This document shows, in pieces, positions 47,601 through 57,700 of a stretch of DNA of 64,000 nucleotides. Every line of letters starts with the position of its first letter. Position 1 is the stretch's first letter. The translations under genes were made by a program, and so were the position numbers. The stretch comes from Flavobacterium reichenbachii (lineage in GTDB: Bacteria; Bacteroidota; Bacteroidia; Flavobacteriales; Flavobacteriaceae): contig NZ_MUHF01000003.1 in the NCBI RefSeq assembly GCF_002217435.1, positions 62,001 through 126,000 on the forward strand, read 5' to 3'. Under the pieces are notes generated by a model. It saw only the letters and a list, made by a program, of their open reading frames with translations, had not been told where the DNA came from and made no database searches.

Positions 47601-48178
47601 ATCTTTTGGTGTCTGAATACACGAATGAGAACAAAAAAACATATAGCGGAAGCCAAAAAGCAACTGTTGTTTTATCAGCGCAGAATAGAGAACGTTTAAA
47701 ACAGAGAGCAACTGACCTCTGTTACTATATAGAGAATAATCCTTACGCAAATCTCCATGACATCGCATATACCTTACAGACTGGAAGGAATGAAATGGAT
47801 GAACGTTTAGCAATAATTTCAGACAACATTCAGGAACTAAGCAATAAACTAAAGCATTTTATTAATGATGAAAATATAAACTTTGAAGAGGCAGAGATTT
47901 TTAGTACGAATCACACACAGAGTTTAAATAATGTAATATTTGATAATACAGACATTACAGAAATGATCAGACAGGATCGATTAGAATTAATTGCTGGCTA
48001 TTGGGTTAATAAGAAGAAAATAGATTGGCAATTGCTTTATAAAGAAAACAAGCCCAATAAAATCAGTCTTCCAACTTATCCATTTGCAAAGGAGAAGTAT
48101 TGGTTTCCAGTAAAGAATGAAAAACAAAATCAAAAAATGAACTTGCATCCACTATTGCATTTTGAAATAGAAGAATAA
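36317..48178 (+). CDS. Trans-AT polyketide synthase 1: loading module, modules 1-2 and first part of module 3
   Basis: A 3953-residue megasynthase with no acyltransferase domain after any KS, only the LPTYPF-ending linker, hence trans-AT. Domain order: methyltransferase-like/AR, GNAT, ACP (Ser747); KS1 (Cys977), DH (His1431, Asp1588), KR (Tyr2018), C-methyltransferase, ACP (Ser2548); KS2 (Cys2795), ACP (Ser3263); KS3 (Cys3507) plus linker and the first strand of a DH. All KS keep Cys, HGTGT His and GHxEAA-type His. The protein ends inside the DH domain that continues in the next gene, in the same reading frame after one TAA and 11 sense codons. It builds the starter and first extension steps of a methyl-branched polyketide. 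Malonyl transfer must come from a free-standing acyltransferase outside the window. Confidence 0.95.
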   Translation: MLNLLNTWSHGYIVIPVITAFQDHKAFEILSDKIIEKENIGQILNGNEGYLKASFRILKSLGWIEEISNNDNKLIPSRIQVTPKGLVDLIANDNTSSNAEIEQVVIFKDFLQQLREGWGVDDPFFRSMLDGMLLAPVFFYLYHKKEKGSHKFDENWFHSVIKHDLIDLFIERNWLVIEEDQLVFSSFGNGFVERSMNFGTVISYNSLLLNLDSLIFDDAKEVFSHDKEGHENHVDRTLNVISSGFQHKKYFDEVDNIIINLFDNELFSEQPKYIADMGCGDGTFLNRIYNIIKNHTKRGEFLNIYPLTLIGIDFNEKALIETQKTLQNIPHITIHGDIGAPQNIPSDLKNYITDPENILHVRSFLDHDRPFIPARKKIYEVDSESFSIGDKGSLITQHESFGSLVEHFERWGSLESKFGMLILEVHSLPSNIVSKFLSESENLHFDAYHAFSHQHLVEASTFILAAAGAGWFVDRAQFKKFPGQLPYSRITLSYFKKYNYIIRTSNAQDIKELYELEKKCWSQNLRKKQSIIKQRILNNPFNHLVVVIDNKIVGAVYTQFIADIDLLNAISFEEIDQLAVQKSQIVQLLNLNVDPEYQHMALGDHLLNFLLDQLKLKNSVTHVVGISRCRDFSKQKELKFEQYVFSKNDKGEPADPILKFHELHGARIVKVLEGYRKLDIDNIGNGILVQYDLRSENQRNENQSIKGNKIYSQKEITKDIQLKIQKLLRKEDQYHMTYPLMEMGLDSADLMELGVMIANDYKIEISPSFFFQFNSPKAIIEELIKNLDYQNEITSEDREDREKQTELEHSNDDIAIIGYRFRFPQASTKEELWEILSEGKSVIQTIPESRLKWPDWVDDHLQKGLKMGGFIDEIKTFDPAFFRITPKEAELMDPQQRILLQLTWELFENAGYKSSDFKGSQTGVYIGASGSDYELLLREDKGEDLLTGTGTSMALLANRLSYFFDLEGPSIQLDTACSSSLVAIHEAIKSIKSGESKQVIVGGINLICHSARSLAYHKANMLSEDAKCSTFDKNANGFVRAEGAAVLLLKSLRDAIADKDDIKGVIKGTAINHGGLSGGLTVPNPDKQRKLVEKAYENAKISIEDVSYIEAHGTGTSLGDPVEISGLTQAFKNMKSKENRFTSFAEKFCGIGSIKTNLGHLEAASGMAGIVKVLLSMEKRILPPTINFKDLNPKIDLGKSPFYITDTLKPWEGKAGSQNVIAGISSFGIGGANAHVVLKSYYGDKKNPVRSERQLVFIFSARNNNQLRDYAIKMNYFLNKEVDLYNLAYTLQVAREEFGVRLAITCRSISELKDELFGFLSGKTSSSVHYGKVADNIDIESEVFSSDPNEIAIKWTKGYKINWKIINSDVELKKIEIPNYPFSKEEYWIPQLESTTQDESLRPLFYPKKMDNEAGLFLSVLSENESFLTDHVINGSKILPGVVSIEIARYAAEIETGRKIMGLKNVNWFKPHVVNSQQEIFTKIFSENNQLSFEIFTEGETEINCRGYFDTGELYSNKTINIQELKHKLSAQIQKGYCYDILGQNNFKYGKTYSVIETINYGITEALSFISLKNEAGGEALHRVGIMDAALQTCLLQSLLSGAETNVAVPYSASKIEFYNIIPNDAWCYVQKNSSTGILSYNLQLFDAKGHCLAVFNDLIFLQTKVKQNQINPQKIFFTETWKRIPTQHIQSTDHLKSDILFSGGENLKITVEFEKFLKSQGHTVIRCKKEEEENFINFDEIYLFQGVETENRVPELSLFKQIKFLLSSTAKERNLALTVFTQNTQQIFSSQRVNNHGSGIVGIIGSLAKEVPHWKIRLIDLDIHHTDFNRLYEVPFNGQITALRENNAYQRFLTPLSLVKQRSSIFETKKVYVILGGAGGIGKTTTKYLVKNYQAQIIWLGRSAENQKIVEELDYIAEFGPRPFYIQCDARELDQVKYAYQIIKRNFTAVHGIFHSAIVLNDKLIKNMSESDFVDNFSTKKATSENLIKVFNNEPLDFICFYSSIQSYWTAVGQANYAAGCTFIDSFAKSLDNIVDYPVYAINWGYWGGVGIVSEESYRLTMNANGVDSITEDEGMQFLEIILSNKIKKVATIKLLTETSPVIGPSLFNNTGTIVDQKSQISYVNPKREEFALKKNIRTDLDKICSKGILQILSGMGIENIQRSEESLMLWGFSNNNQFKYEKLLTEIISKAIEFGHAFEVQNKLILDYSVREELIHWNCIKELDYYAIQYPAFTAHINLLKHCFDYYAAIFQNKIRATDVIFPNGRFDLVSDIYKNNYQSDYFNELLGETIYSIISKTGQKQQQINILEIGAGTGGSTDAIFRKINNLNNNLTYCFTDISNSFLIDAQNKYGNEMPYLEIKRLDIEKDILEQGFDYGTFDIILGTNVLHATRNITKTLFNVKSLLKQDGLLLLNELTESNLFFTSTFGLLDGWWLHEDVYRLKGSPLLSKESWQQVLLETGYENITFSASSEAGQELIAAKSNGIIFLEKEENKVFKQEINKEKILKTSEYGNAEAFLKKIFSKILKMKIDTINELISFDQLGIDSILIGNLSKELALHLDNITTTLFFEYRNLRDLATHLSNVYPSFFDLSTTADTANYQAEGPIKLQEPNIEKTAVNDIAIIGIAGKYPGAKNLNQFWDNLKYGKNSISEIPKERWDNEVFFNEEKGKEGTINGKFGGFIEGVDEFDSLFFTISPKEAERMDPQERLFLQTIFEAIGEAGYTPEQLSANGDKPLQTGVYVGVMYQEYQFLGIEESLKGTPIALGKTASSIANRVSYQYNFTGPSMAIDTMCSSSLTAIHLACNDLLSGTCDVAIAGGVNVSIHPNKYLMLSQGAFLSSKGRCESFAQDADGFVPSEGVGAVLLKPLDQAVKDGDHIHGVIKATTLNHGGKVNGFTVPNPDAQAQVIKNAIHKAGINPEDISYVETHGTGTSLGDPIEIRGLVKAYNSHKKQFCSVGSVKSNIGHCESAAGIAGLTKLLLQFKHEMLVPSIHSEDLNLNIDFKNTPFKVQQKLEQWKRNNNKPLVAGVSGFGAGGSNAHLIIQEYRVNEQFINAAKTELILLSAKNKDRLLAVVSDLREHLEIYPDSNLQEIAHTLQNGRVHMESRLAFSVQSVMELRNLLQQFSEGNLSNVIVGDLKKKSFNFSGHKTDRLIVLSQNEDYDAIANLWVQGEPISFTQSEISEKPRKASLPTYAFEKKRCWITISKNVTDTPLNNSDKTAVSSLEDQVRIKILGWISEILKIELIDLDTEEELGEYGFDSVTLVQFSNAINQFYELELVPTIFYNYPTVDLLTSFLIRQFGDDLVRNNIQTQEVFSTKKSLEEEKIDNTNHTNFKEVSTNENIQVAVIGMSARFPGSSTIDEFWKNLTENKDLISKIPSSRWKVAEGDIQWGGFIEGIDEFDPLFFNISPAEAELMDPQQRITLETVFRALEDAGIQSNKIKGSDTGVFIGSSSSDYATLINKNSNGEEYQAHFATGIANSVLANRISYLFDFHGPSEPVDTACSSSLIALHKAVQNIKSGECKLAIAGGVNALLSPELSRSFNKAGMLSKDGRCKTFDENANGYVRGEGVGIVVLKSLADALKDGDQIYAVIEGSAENHGGKSNTMTSPNPNAQKDLLIKAFNTAKKLPNHISYIEAHGTGTPLGDPIETEGLKLAFAELSVNQNHQVEHEYCALGSVKTNIGHLEAAAGIAGFIKLVLAIKNKTIPGNPHLKKPNKYLQLKDTPFYLQKETGYWKTSPNLPRVGGISSFGAGGSNAHLLVSEYTNENKKTYSGSQKATVVLSAQNRERLKQRATDLCYYIENNPYANLHDIAYTLQTGRNEMDERLAIISDNIQELSNKLKHFINDENINFEEAEIFSTNHTQSLNNVIFDNTDITEMIRQDRLELIAGYWVNKKKIDWQLLYKENKPNKISLPTYPFAKEKYWFPVKNEKQNQKMNLHPLLHFEIEE
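38750..44085 (+). other. PKS module 1: KS-DH-KR-cMT-ACP
   Basis: The KS has DTACSSS and EAHGTGT. The DH keeps HVINGSKILP and DAALQ, so should be active. The KR has GGAGGIG, catalytic Tyr2018 followed by the AAGCTF variant (Cys in place of the usual Asn), and LND at the stereochemistry loop, pointing to B-type. The methyltransferase has LEIGAGTGGS, NVLHAT and LLDGWW. Predicted product: an alpha-methyl alpha,beta-alkene. Confidence 0.85.
44176..46230 (+). other. PKS module 2: KS-ACP only
   Basis: KS2 carries DTMCSSS, ETHGTGT and YVGVMYQEYQ, matching KS4, which also follows a methylating module. The module has no KR or DH; the ACP (GFDSV, Ser3263) follows the linker directly. It would leave a beta-ketone unless a reductase acts in trans. 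The downstream KS3 closely resembles KS5, which is fed by a reducing module. Confidence 0.85.
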
Positions 48179-51100
48179 GTTAAGATCATAATCCAAGAAC
48201 AAAACATTAGAATGAAAATAAGAAAATTTAAAAGTATTTTTTCCGGAGATGAATATTTTTTTACAGACCATGAAGTAAATAGCATGAAAGTATTACCTGG
48301 CGCTGCATATTTGGAATTAGCCAGAGCAGCAGGTGAAATTTGTTCAGATGAAAAGATAACCTCAATTCATAATGTGAATTGGATTGATATGCTTGAAAGT
48401 AAAACTAATGCAACCAAAGTAGAAACTAGGATTTTCGAGAATAAGGGCGTGTTATCTTATGAAATTTATGATGTTACCCAAGAAAAGGAAAGAATTGTAA
48501 CATCTGGATATTTTGGTACAGCAAAATTAAAAGAAGTATCTCCTTTTAATATTGACTCCATAAAAAAAAGACTTGAAAATTTTAAATCTGGAAAAGATTG
48601 TTACAATCATTTTAAAAAAATAGGGATTTTATATGGAGCGCAATTAAAGGGAATTCAGGAATTATATTATTCAGATCATGAATCATTGGCAAGGATTGAA
48701 TTGCATACTGCAGCAAATTCTCTTGTACTCACTCCTGAAATAATAGACAATGCTTTTCAGGCCTGTGTAGGTTTTAACTTTAGTGAAGAAAAGGGAATTG
48801 AAGTTCCATATAGCGTGGGAACAGTTGAAATTCATGAAAATTTAGACACTGAAATCTGGGCTTATATAAAGAAAGACAATCAGAAAGCAAATATTAATTC
48901 ATATACTATACAAGTTCTGAATGGAAAAGGCGAATTATTAGTGAGTTTAAAAGATTTTGTTACACTTCCAATTCAAAAGGAAATAGACAAAAAAGAAACA
49001 GCAATTATTTACCATCCAGTCTGGAGTCGTTTGCCAATTATACATAAGCCAATTAAAAATTTGAAATCTGCACTCCTGATTACTGGGAAAGGAGCTAAAG
49101 ATGAAAATTTTTTACACCAGTTACAATTAATTTTGTCTTTACAGTCAACACAAAGTACCATTTTAGAGGAGGTGCCTGACATCATTTTGGATGATACGGA
49201 TATTTTTTTATTGAACGGTCTTTTTTCAACTGGAGATAAAAATTCATTTCTGGGAGCCGAAATAATAGTATTTGAACAAATAAAAAAAATACAAGCTGCT
49301 TACGGCAATAAATCTGTACGATTAACAGTCCTGACTTTGAAAACAGTACAGGTTTTTAATCAGGATTCTTGTGAAATTTATGGAGGAGGAATAGCAGGAC
49401 TGATAGGATCGTTTGCGAAAGAGCAGACGAATTGCCAAGTTCGATTGATTGATCTTTCATCATTAGAATTAAAAAGTGGCGATATAGAAAAAATTAATAA
49501 TTTCCCGTATGATTATAATGGAGAAATTATTGCATTTAGAGAAAATTTCTTTTACCAGCAAAAACTATATCCCATTACGCTTAACACCTCAGACAATAGC
49601 AAATTAAAACAAGATGGAGTTTATGTTTTACTAGGAGGATCAGGAGGAATAGGACAGGTGACCAGCCGCTATTTAATGCAAAAATATAATGCAAGAATTG
49701 TTTGGTTAGGAAGAAGTCCTTTGACGTCTGAAATTCAGTTGGCACAAAAACAATCCGCTGTAAATGGAATAGAGCCGCTTTATATTTGTTGTGATGCAAA
49801 TGATGCTGTAAGTATGAAAAATGCTTATCAACAGGTTAAGCTAAATTATGATCAGATTAATGGTTTATTCCATTTAGCTATTGTTTTGCATGACAGGCTT
49901 CTGACCAACATGACGAGTTCGGATTTTGAGAAATCATATTTTCCAAAATCTCTCGGGAGTCATAATTTTATCGAGTCTTTTCAAGATAAAAACCTCGATT
50001 TTATCTGTTTTTATTCTTCAGTTCAGTCTCAATGGAGTGCGAAGGGACAGGCAAATTATGCATCAGGCTGCAGTTACAAAGATAGTTTGAGTCGTTTTAT
50101 TAACCAAAACACCAAAATACCTTGCTATACCATAAACTGGGGATACTGGGGAGAAACAGGAATTGTGAGTTCGCAAAATTATCGTGAGAGCATGGCTGCT
50201 TTGGGAATTGGGAGTATTACGGCCTCAAAAGGAATGAAAGTTTTGGAGGAGACACTCAAACAAAATTTAAATCAGATTATAGCCGTAGAACTGAGTGATC
50301 AGATTAAATACCCAATGTATAATTTGGTTCAAAAAGAGGCAATGACCTCAATAACAGTTGAAACAGAGTTGGATGTTCAGTTAACCGATATTAAGCTTTA
50401 TGATTATAGTGAAGGGGTTGAAGAAGCTTTTAGACAAATTTGTGTCAAAATAGTGTATCAGAAGTTATTAGAGTTTGGAATCGGAAATGGTACCAAAGTA
50501 AATACTCTCGTCGAAGAATTAGATATACAGCCAAAATATCGCAGATTGCTCACCGAGCTTCTAAGGGAATTATGTGCCGAAAACTATATACTAATTGCAA
50601 ACGATGAAATTACCATAACTGAAAAAGCCCAGCAGGAAATTAACTTATTCAATTTTGATAAAGCACTTAGTACTTTCGTTATCAATAATAGTCAGTATAA
50701 TTCTTATGCTAATCTTTTAAAAATATGTATGGCATCTTTTAATGAGATCTTACTTGGTTTTAAGAATGCTACCGATATAATTTTTCCTTTTGGCAGTATG
50801 GAACTTGTTAGTGATGTTTACAATAGTGGAGATCAGTCGGATTATTTTAACCAAATACTGTCAGAATCTGTTACAGATGGAATAGGAAAATTAAAAACTT
50901 CTCATAAAATCAGAATTTTAGAAATTGGAGCAGGAACAGGCGGAACCAGCCAGTTTATGTTTGAAAAACTTAAATCTTGCCAGCAACAAATTGAATATGT
51001 ATATACTGATGTTTCACAAAGTTTTCTGTTGCATGCTGAGCAAAATTTTAAGGGAGATGCTCCATATCTAAAAACACAAATTTTTAATATTGAAAAATCT

Positions 51101-51775
51101 CCGGAACAACAAGGTTTTGAACTTGGAAGTTTTGATGTAGTGATTGGCTCGAATGTGGTACATGCAACAAAAAATATTGCAAGTACTCTGAAAAATATCA
51201 AACAGGTTCTTAAAAAGGACGGTGTTTTGATCTTGAATGAGTTAGCCAAGACAGAACTTTTCAGTACACTGACATTTGGACTTCTTGACGGATGGTGGAA
51301 TTATAACGATGATGAGATAAGACTTGAGGGAAGTCCCGGACTCTCTTCTGAGAATTGGAAAACGGTTTTTAAAGAACTAGGTTTTAATAAGATTCAATCT
51401 AATTCTTGTACAGCACATTTACCACAACAAATCATTACATGTGTAAGTGATGGTAATATTACATTTGATTTGAATATTGTTGATAAAACCTTACCACAGC
51501 TGTCAAAAGTAAATAATACTATTACAGTAGAATTGGATCAAGAAAAATATAAGCTTAAAGTAACCACATATCTTAGAAAAATCTTTTCAAAAATTCTTAA
51601 ATTGGAAGAAAGCCGAATTGGTCTCAATACGCCATTTGCGGCATTGGGTGTTGATTCGATCCTAATAGGAACACTATCGAAGGAATTATCAAATGAATTA
51701 GGAGAGGTATCTGCGACAAACTTTTTTGAATATGGAAATATAAACGAGCTGGCGGTTTATTTTTTAGAGAATCAT
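46355..51775 (+). other. PKS module 3, split over two proteins: KS | DH-KR-cMT-ACP
   Basis: KS3 is on protein 1; DH (except its first strand), KR (Tyr616), methyltransferase and ACP (Ser1149) are on protein 2. The DH motif reads HEVNSMKVLP (Ser where Gly is usual) with DNAFQ intact, so it is probably active. KR and cMT closely resemble those of module 1, suggesting duplication of a whole module set. Confidence 0.82.
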
Positions 51776-54700
51776 ATCGAATACTTTAGGGAAAATGAAG
51801 CATCAGAACAGCCTCAAAAGAAAATTATAGAATCTTCTGAAGAAAAACCTTTCTCTAAAGTACAAGAAAAGAAAGAAGAAGAAGTACAAGCATTAAATAA
51901 CAATGAGCCAATCGCTATTATTGGAATTAGTGGTAAATATCCGAAAGCCGATTCAATTGAAGAGTTTTGGGAAAATTTAAAATCAGGCAAAGACTGTATT
52001 ACCGAAATTCCGACTGAAAGATGGAATAATGAAAATTATTATGATACTGAAAAAGGGAAAGACGGCACCATTAACAGTAATTATGGCGGTTTTTTAACCG
52101 GAATAGATCAGTTTGATCCTTTATTTTTTAATATATCCCCACTAGATGCAGAAAGAATGGATCCGCAAGAGAGACTGTTTTTACAAACAGCCTGGGAGTC
52201 TATTGAGGATGCAGGATATGCAGTAGAGAAGTTAGCCGAAAAGAAAACAGGAGTTTACGTTGGAGTAATGTACGAGGAATACCAATTATTTGGTGCTGAA
52301 GAATCTTTAAAAGGAAACCCTTTAGTTTTAGGAGGAAGTGCCAGCAGTATAGCCAACAGAGTTTCATATTATTGCAATTTTAGAGGACCAAGCATGGCAG
52401 TTGACACTATGTGTTCCTCTTCTTTAACAGCAATTCATTTGGCATGTAATGACTTAAAGTTGGGTCATACACAAGTGGCAATAGCTGGTGGAGTTAACAT
52501 CACAGTACATCCGAACAAATATTTGATGCTGAGCAGAGGCGCTTTTTTATCCAATAGAGGGAAATGTGAAAGCTTTGGTATTAAAGGAGAAGGCTTTATT
52601 CCTGGTGAAGGAGTTGGTGCGATTGTGCTAAAAAAACTTAGCGACGCACTGTTAGATGGAGATCGTATCTATGCGGTTATAAAAGGTTCATCTGTAAATC
52701 ATGGAGGTAAAGCCAATGGATATACGGTACCTAAACCAACAGCACAAGCTGATGTAATTAGCAGTGCAATTAAAAATTCAGGTGTAGACCCCAATGATAT
52801 AAGTTATATTGAGGCACATGGTACAGGCACTAGCCTGGGGGATCCGGTAGAAATAGCAGGTTTAGAAAAGGCATTTGGAACTGCCAAAAAGCAATTTTGC
52901 AGCATTGGTTCTGTTAAGTCGAATATTGGACATAGTGAATCTGCAGCAGGAATTGCTGGAGTAACAAAGATTATATTACAGCTTAAGCATAATTTATTAG
53001 TTCCATCACTACATTCTACAGAATTAAACCCCAATATTAATTTTCAAAAAAGCCCTTTTAAGGTACAGCAAAAACTGGAACAATGGAACAAGATAGATGA
53101 TAAGGCAAGGCTTGCTGGTATTAGTAGTTTTGGTGCAGGGGGAAGCAATGCACATCTTATTATTGAAGAATTTACAGCTCAACCTGCCAGAGTAGAGACC
53201 AGCAAAGAAAATCTGATTTTAATATCGGCAAAAGATACAGAGCGCTTGAGAGAGCTTGCCTATAAATTACAAAAATTTGTTGAATATAGCGAAGACGTAA
53301 GTCTTGATGATATTGCCTACACTCTACAAGTTGGAAGAACTGTAATGAATGAGAGATTAGCTTTTGTAGTGGCTGATAAAGCACAACTTATACAAAAAAT
53401 AGAAGATTATATTGCGGGAGACAAGACAAACCTGATGCTTGGAAATTACGCTTCAAGTGGTATCGATTTACTAATTGACAATGAGGCAGGGAAAACTTTT
53501 GTAGATACAATTATTAAAAATAATGAAATAAGAACTTTAGGACAACTATGGATCAATGGGGTTACCATTGATTGGAGTTTGCTTTATAATTACCAAAAAC
53601 CCAATAAAATAAGCTTGCCCACTTATCCATTTTCCAAAGAAAAATACTGGTTCCAGTCCCTCAAGATGAATGTATCCTTAGCGACGAATACTAAGCATCT
53701 TCTCTTACATGAAAATACTTCAACCCTATATAAATTGGGATTTACAACGCACTTTACAGGTAAAGAACAGGTAATTGAAGACCATATTGTAAGAAAAAAG
53801 AAAATCCTTTCCGGAGTTGCTTATTTAGAAATGTGTCGAGAGGCAGGAGCACGTGTAGCTCAGGAGAAAATATCTGTTATTAAAAATGTAGCATGGTTGC
53901 GTCCGGTTGACATAGACGATATTGCAGTAGCAGTTCATACTAATCTTTTCCCTTTAGAAAATGGATTGTCTTTTAGTATTTATTCAACAGAAGATATTGA
54001 ACACTGCACAGGTCTGTTAACTTATGATATACCAGAAATCAAAGAAAATTTTAATTTGTCTAAAATTAAAAGCAGGCTGAATCAAACTAAAAAAGGATCA
54101 GATTGTTATGATTTTTTCAAATCTCTTCAATTAGAACATGGTCCAAGCTTCCAAGGTATTCAGGAGTTACATTTTAATAAAAATGAGGCACTTTCTAAGA
54201 TAACGCTGCCATTAAATGGGCAATATGTTCTACAACCTGGAATTATGGACAGCGCTCTGCAAACCTGTGCAGCTTTTAGTTTTAATAAAGAGAATATATC
54301 ATTGTTTTTACCTTTTAGTTTAAAAGAAATCTCTATTCATGCTGAGTTAAAAGAAACAGTTTGGTGTTATGCTATTAAAAATGAGACAGAAAATGAAGAC
54401 AGAATTAGTAGTTATACATTATTTATTTTGAATGAATCCGGAGAAGTACTGGTTAGTATGAAAGATTTTGTAACGCTTCCTATTGTCAATAATGATGAGC
54501 AAGAACAGACTTTATTTTATACAAACGTTTGGAAAAATGTACCATTAATCCAGAATAGTAATTTAGAGATTAATAAAAATAGCTCCCTGATCATTCTGGG
54601 AGAAGATTCTGAATTTGAAAAAAAAATAAGCGAATATTTTACAGAAGAGATTTTCAATTTTCAAGAGCCTAATGAGTACGAAACCTTTTTCAGACTGTTG

Positions 54701-57700
54701 AATCTGATTCAGAAAAAAAATAAAAGTAAGATTCCAGTTCATCTTATATTGCTATTTGATGTGGCAAACGAGATAAAATTCAGTTTTTTAACAGGATTGC
54801 TGCGTACAGCAAAAATAGAAAATATTAACCTGGATTTTAGAATAATAAGTTTAACAGGAATTAAAAACAGATCTGCAGAACATGTTTGTAATATTATCCA
54901 TGAAGAATGTTCACAAGAAGCATTGGAAGTGCGATATGAAAATGATCTGAGAACAGTAAAAGTTTTAAAACCTATCCACTTGCAGAGTGATAACTATATT
55001 AATCAAATAAAAGAGGAAGGCCTTTATGTTATAGCTGGAGGATCTGGAGGGATAGGAAGAATAATTGCAACAGAAATAAGCAAGACAAAAAAAACTAAAA
55101 TTATTCTTTTAGGTCGTAGAAATGAAATAGGGGATTTGCCAGATTGCATAAGTGATTCTGCCAAAATTAGCTACTTGCAGTGTGATATAGAGAATAGTAT
55201 ACAAGTACAGAATTGTATTGAAAAGATAAAAAAAGACTTTGGAGCCATAAATGGAATAATTCATAGTGCAGGAATAATTAGAGATAGTTTTTTAAATGAT
55301 AAAACAAAAGAAGAAGCACAAATTGTCCTCAATGTAAAAATCCAAGGAGTCAAAAACCTAGATGAAGCTACAAAATCTGAAAAATTAGATTTTATGCTTT
55401 TATTCTCTTCAATAGCGAGTATTACAGGAAATGCAGGACAGGGAGATTATGCAGCATCAAATGCCTATTTAGATGCTTTTTCCCTATATCGTAATGAAAT
55501 GCGGGATAATGGTGAACGATACGGAAAGACTATAAGTATTAACTGGCCATTATGGGAAGAAGGCGGCATGCAATTACCGGATAGCATTAAGAAAGAAGTG
55601 AAAAAATCATGGGGAATAGTTTCACTTGGTAATAATAAAGGTATAGCCGCTCTGCATAAAATACTTAACACTGATTTTAATCAGGTAATTGTTTATTATG
55701 GAATAAAAGACATAATAGAGAAAAGATTGTATACGACTCCTAGAAACACAGATATCAAGGTAAGAAATAGTTCCAAAAATGTTAACTTCGAGACATGGCG
55801 TGATAATGATTTAAACTCTAAAATTGAGAACAGCATTCTTGCCATCATATCAAAACTAATCAAACTCGATCCAGATAAAATCAAGAAGGAAGAAGAATTT
55901 GGCACCTATGGTTTTGATTCGGTTTCCCTAACGAAATTTGCAAATGAATTAAGTCAATTGTATAAATTAGAGATTACCCCGACGGTATTTTTTAATAGTT
56001 CAACAGTCTTGGATTTAACCGTGCACCTAATTGAAAATTACGGAATAGAAATAGGTTTGACCTATGAAATTGAAAAAAGCAATGAAACAGTATCGAATCA
56101 ATTTTCTGAAGATAATAAGAAAACAAATGAGAAACGAAGCGGCTTGATTTTAGCAGAAACTCCTCGATTCACGAAGAGTAAGATAATTGAGTTCGAACAT
56201 CAGCAAGAAGATCCAATTGCTATAGTTGGAATTAGCGGAAGATTTCCGGGAACAAAAAATTTGGAGGATTTTTGGAATAGTATCAAAGAGAATAAGGATC
56301 TAATAACAGAGATCCCGGTAGAGAGATGGGATTGGAAAGCTATTTATGGTGATTCATCCAAAGAAAAAAATAAAACTAAAGCTAAATGGGGAGGTTTTAT
56401 TGAAGAAATAGGGACATTTGACCCTTTATATTTCAATATTTCTCCAGCTGAGGCAGAACTAATGGATCCTCAACAACGCATTACGCTTCAGGCTGTTTAT
56501 AATGCCTTGGAAGATGCAGGAATACCAGCAAGTAAAATTAAAGGTACAAATACTGGAGTATATATTGGATGTTCGAGTTCTGATTATAAAACGCTAATAG
56601 CAAAAAATACAGACATCAGTAACAGTACGCTAGCGACTACTGGAAATTCTCAGTCTGTTCTTGTTAACAGAATATCCTATTTGCTTGACCTTCATGGTCC
56701 AAGTGAGCCAATTGATACAGCTTGTTCAAGTTCATTAATAGCAATCCACAGAGCAATTGAAAATATACACAATGGTGACTGTGAAATGGCAATTGCTGGC
56801 GGAGTGAATGCTTTGCTAACTCCGGAACTCACTTTGTCTTTTAGTCAGGCAGGAGTATTGAGCGAGGATGGAAGATGTAAAACATTTGATGAAAAGGCAA
56901 ATGGATATGTACGTGGAGAAGGAGTAGGTATCGTCATTTTAAAAAAATTAAGTAAAGCAAAACTCGATGGAGATCCTATTTATGGACTTATTAAAGGATC
57001 TGCTGTAAACCATGGAGGAAAAGCCAATACAATGACTTCTCCAAACTCTAATGCACAAAAAGAATTACTATTAAAAGCCTATCGTACAGCAAAGATAGAT
57101 CCAAGAGATGTTGGATACATTGAAGCACATGGTACAGGTACACATTTAGGAGATCCGGTAGAATGTGAAGGACTGAAATTAGCATTCAAACAACTTTATA
57201 AAGATAATGGATTGCCATTGCCTTCTGAGCCGCATTGCGGTTTAGGAAGTGTGAAAACAAATGTTGGGCATCTTGAGGCTGCTGCGGGAATAGTTGGTTT
57301 GATAAAATTGTTATTTGCAATTAAAAATGAGACCATTCCAGGAAATGTCCATTTAGAAGTTCCCAATCCTTATTTGAACTTTACTGACACGCCATTTTAT
57401 CTTCAAAAGGAGACTACAAAATGGGAAAGAAGACAGGGAAAGCCAAGAATTGCTGGAATTAGCAGTTTTGGAGCAGGAGGAAGTAATGCACATATTGTAA
57501 TAGAAGAATATATTCCTGAAAAAGTAGTACATATTAAGGAAGAAAAAGGACCATTTCTAATTTTGCTTTCTGCAAAAAATTTATCGAGATTAAAAGAGAG
57601 GGTTAAGGATTTACTAAATTATTTTGAAGAAAAACCAAATCTTAGTTTGCAAAATGTAGCTTATACTTTGCAGGTAGGTCGTGAACATATGGACGAGAGA

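Noticed and set aside
51904..53175. KS2 and KS4 as non-elongating because of DTMCSSS
   Set aside because: The nucleophilic Cys and both active-site His motifs are intact; the Ala-to-Met change next to Cys is more likely a substrate-clade marker.
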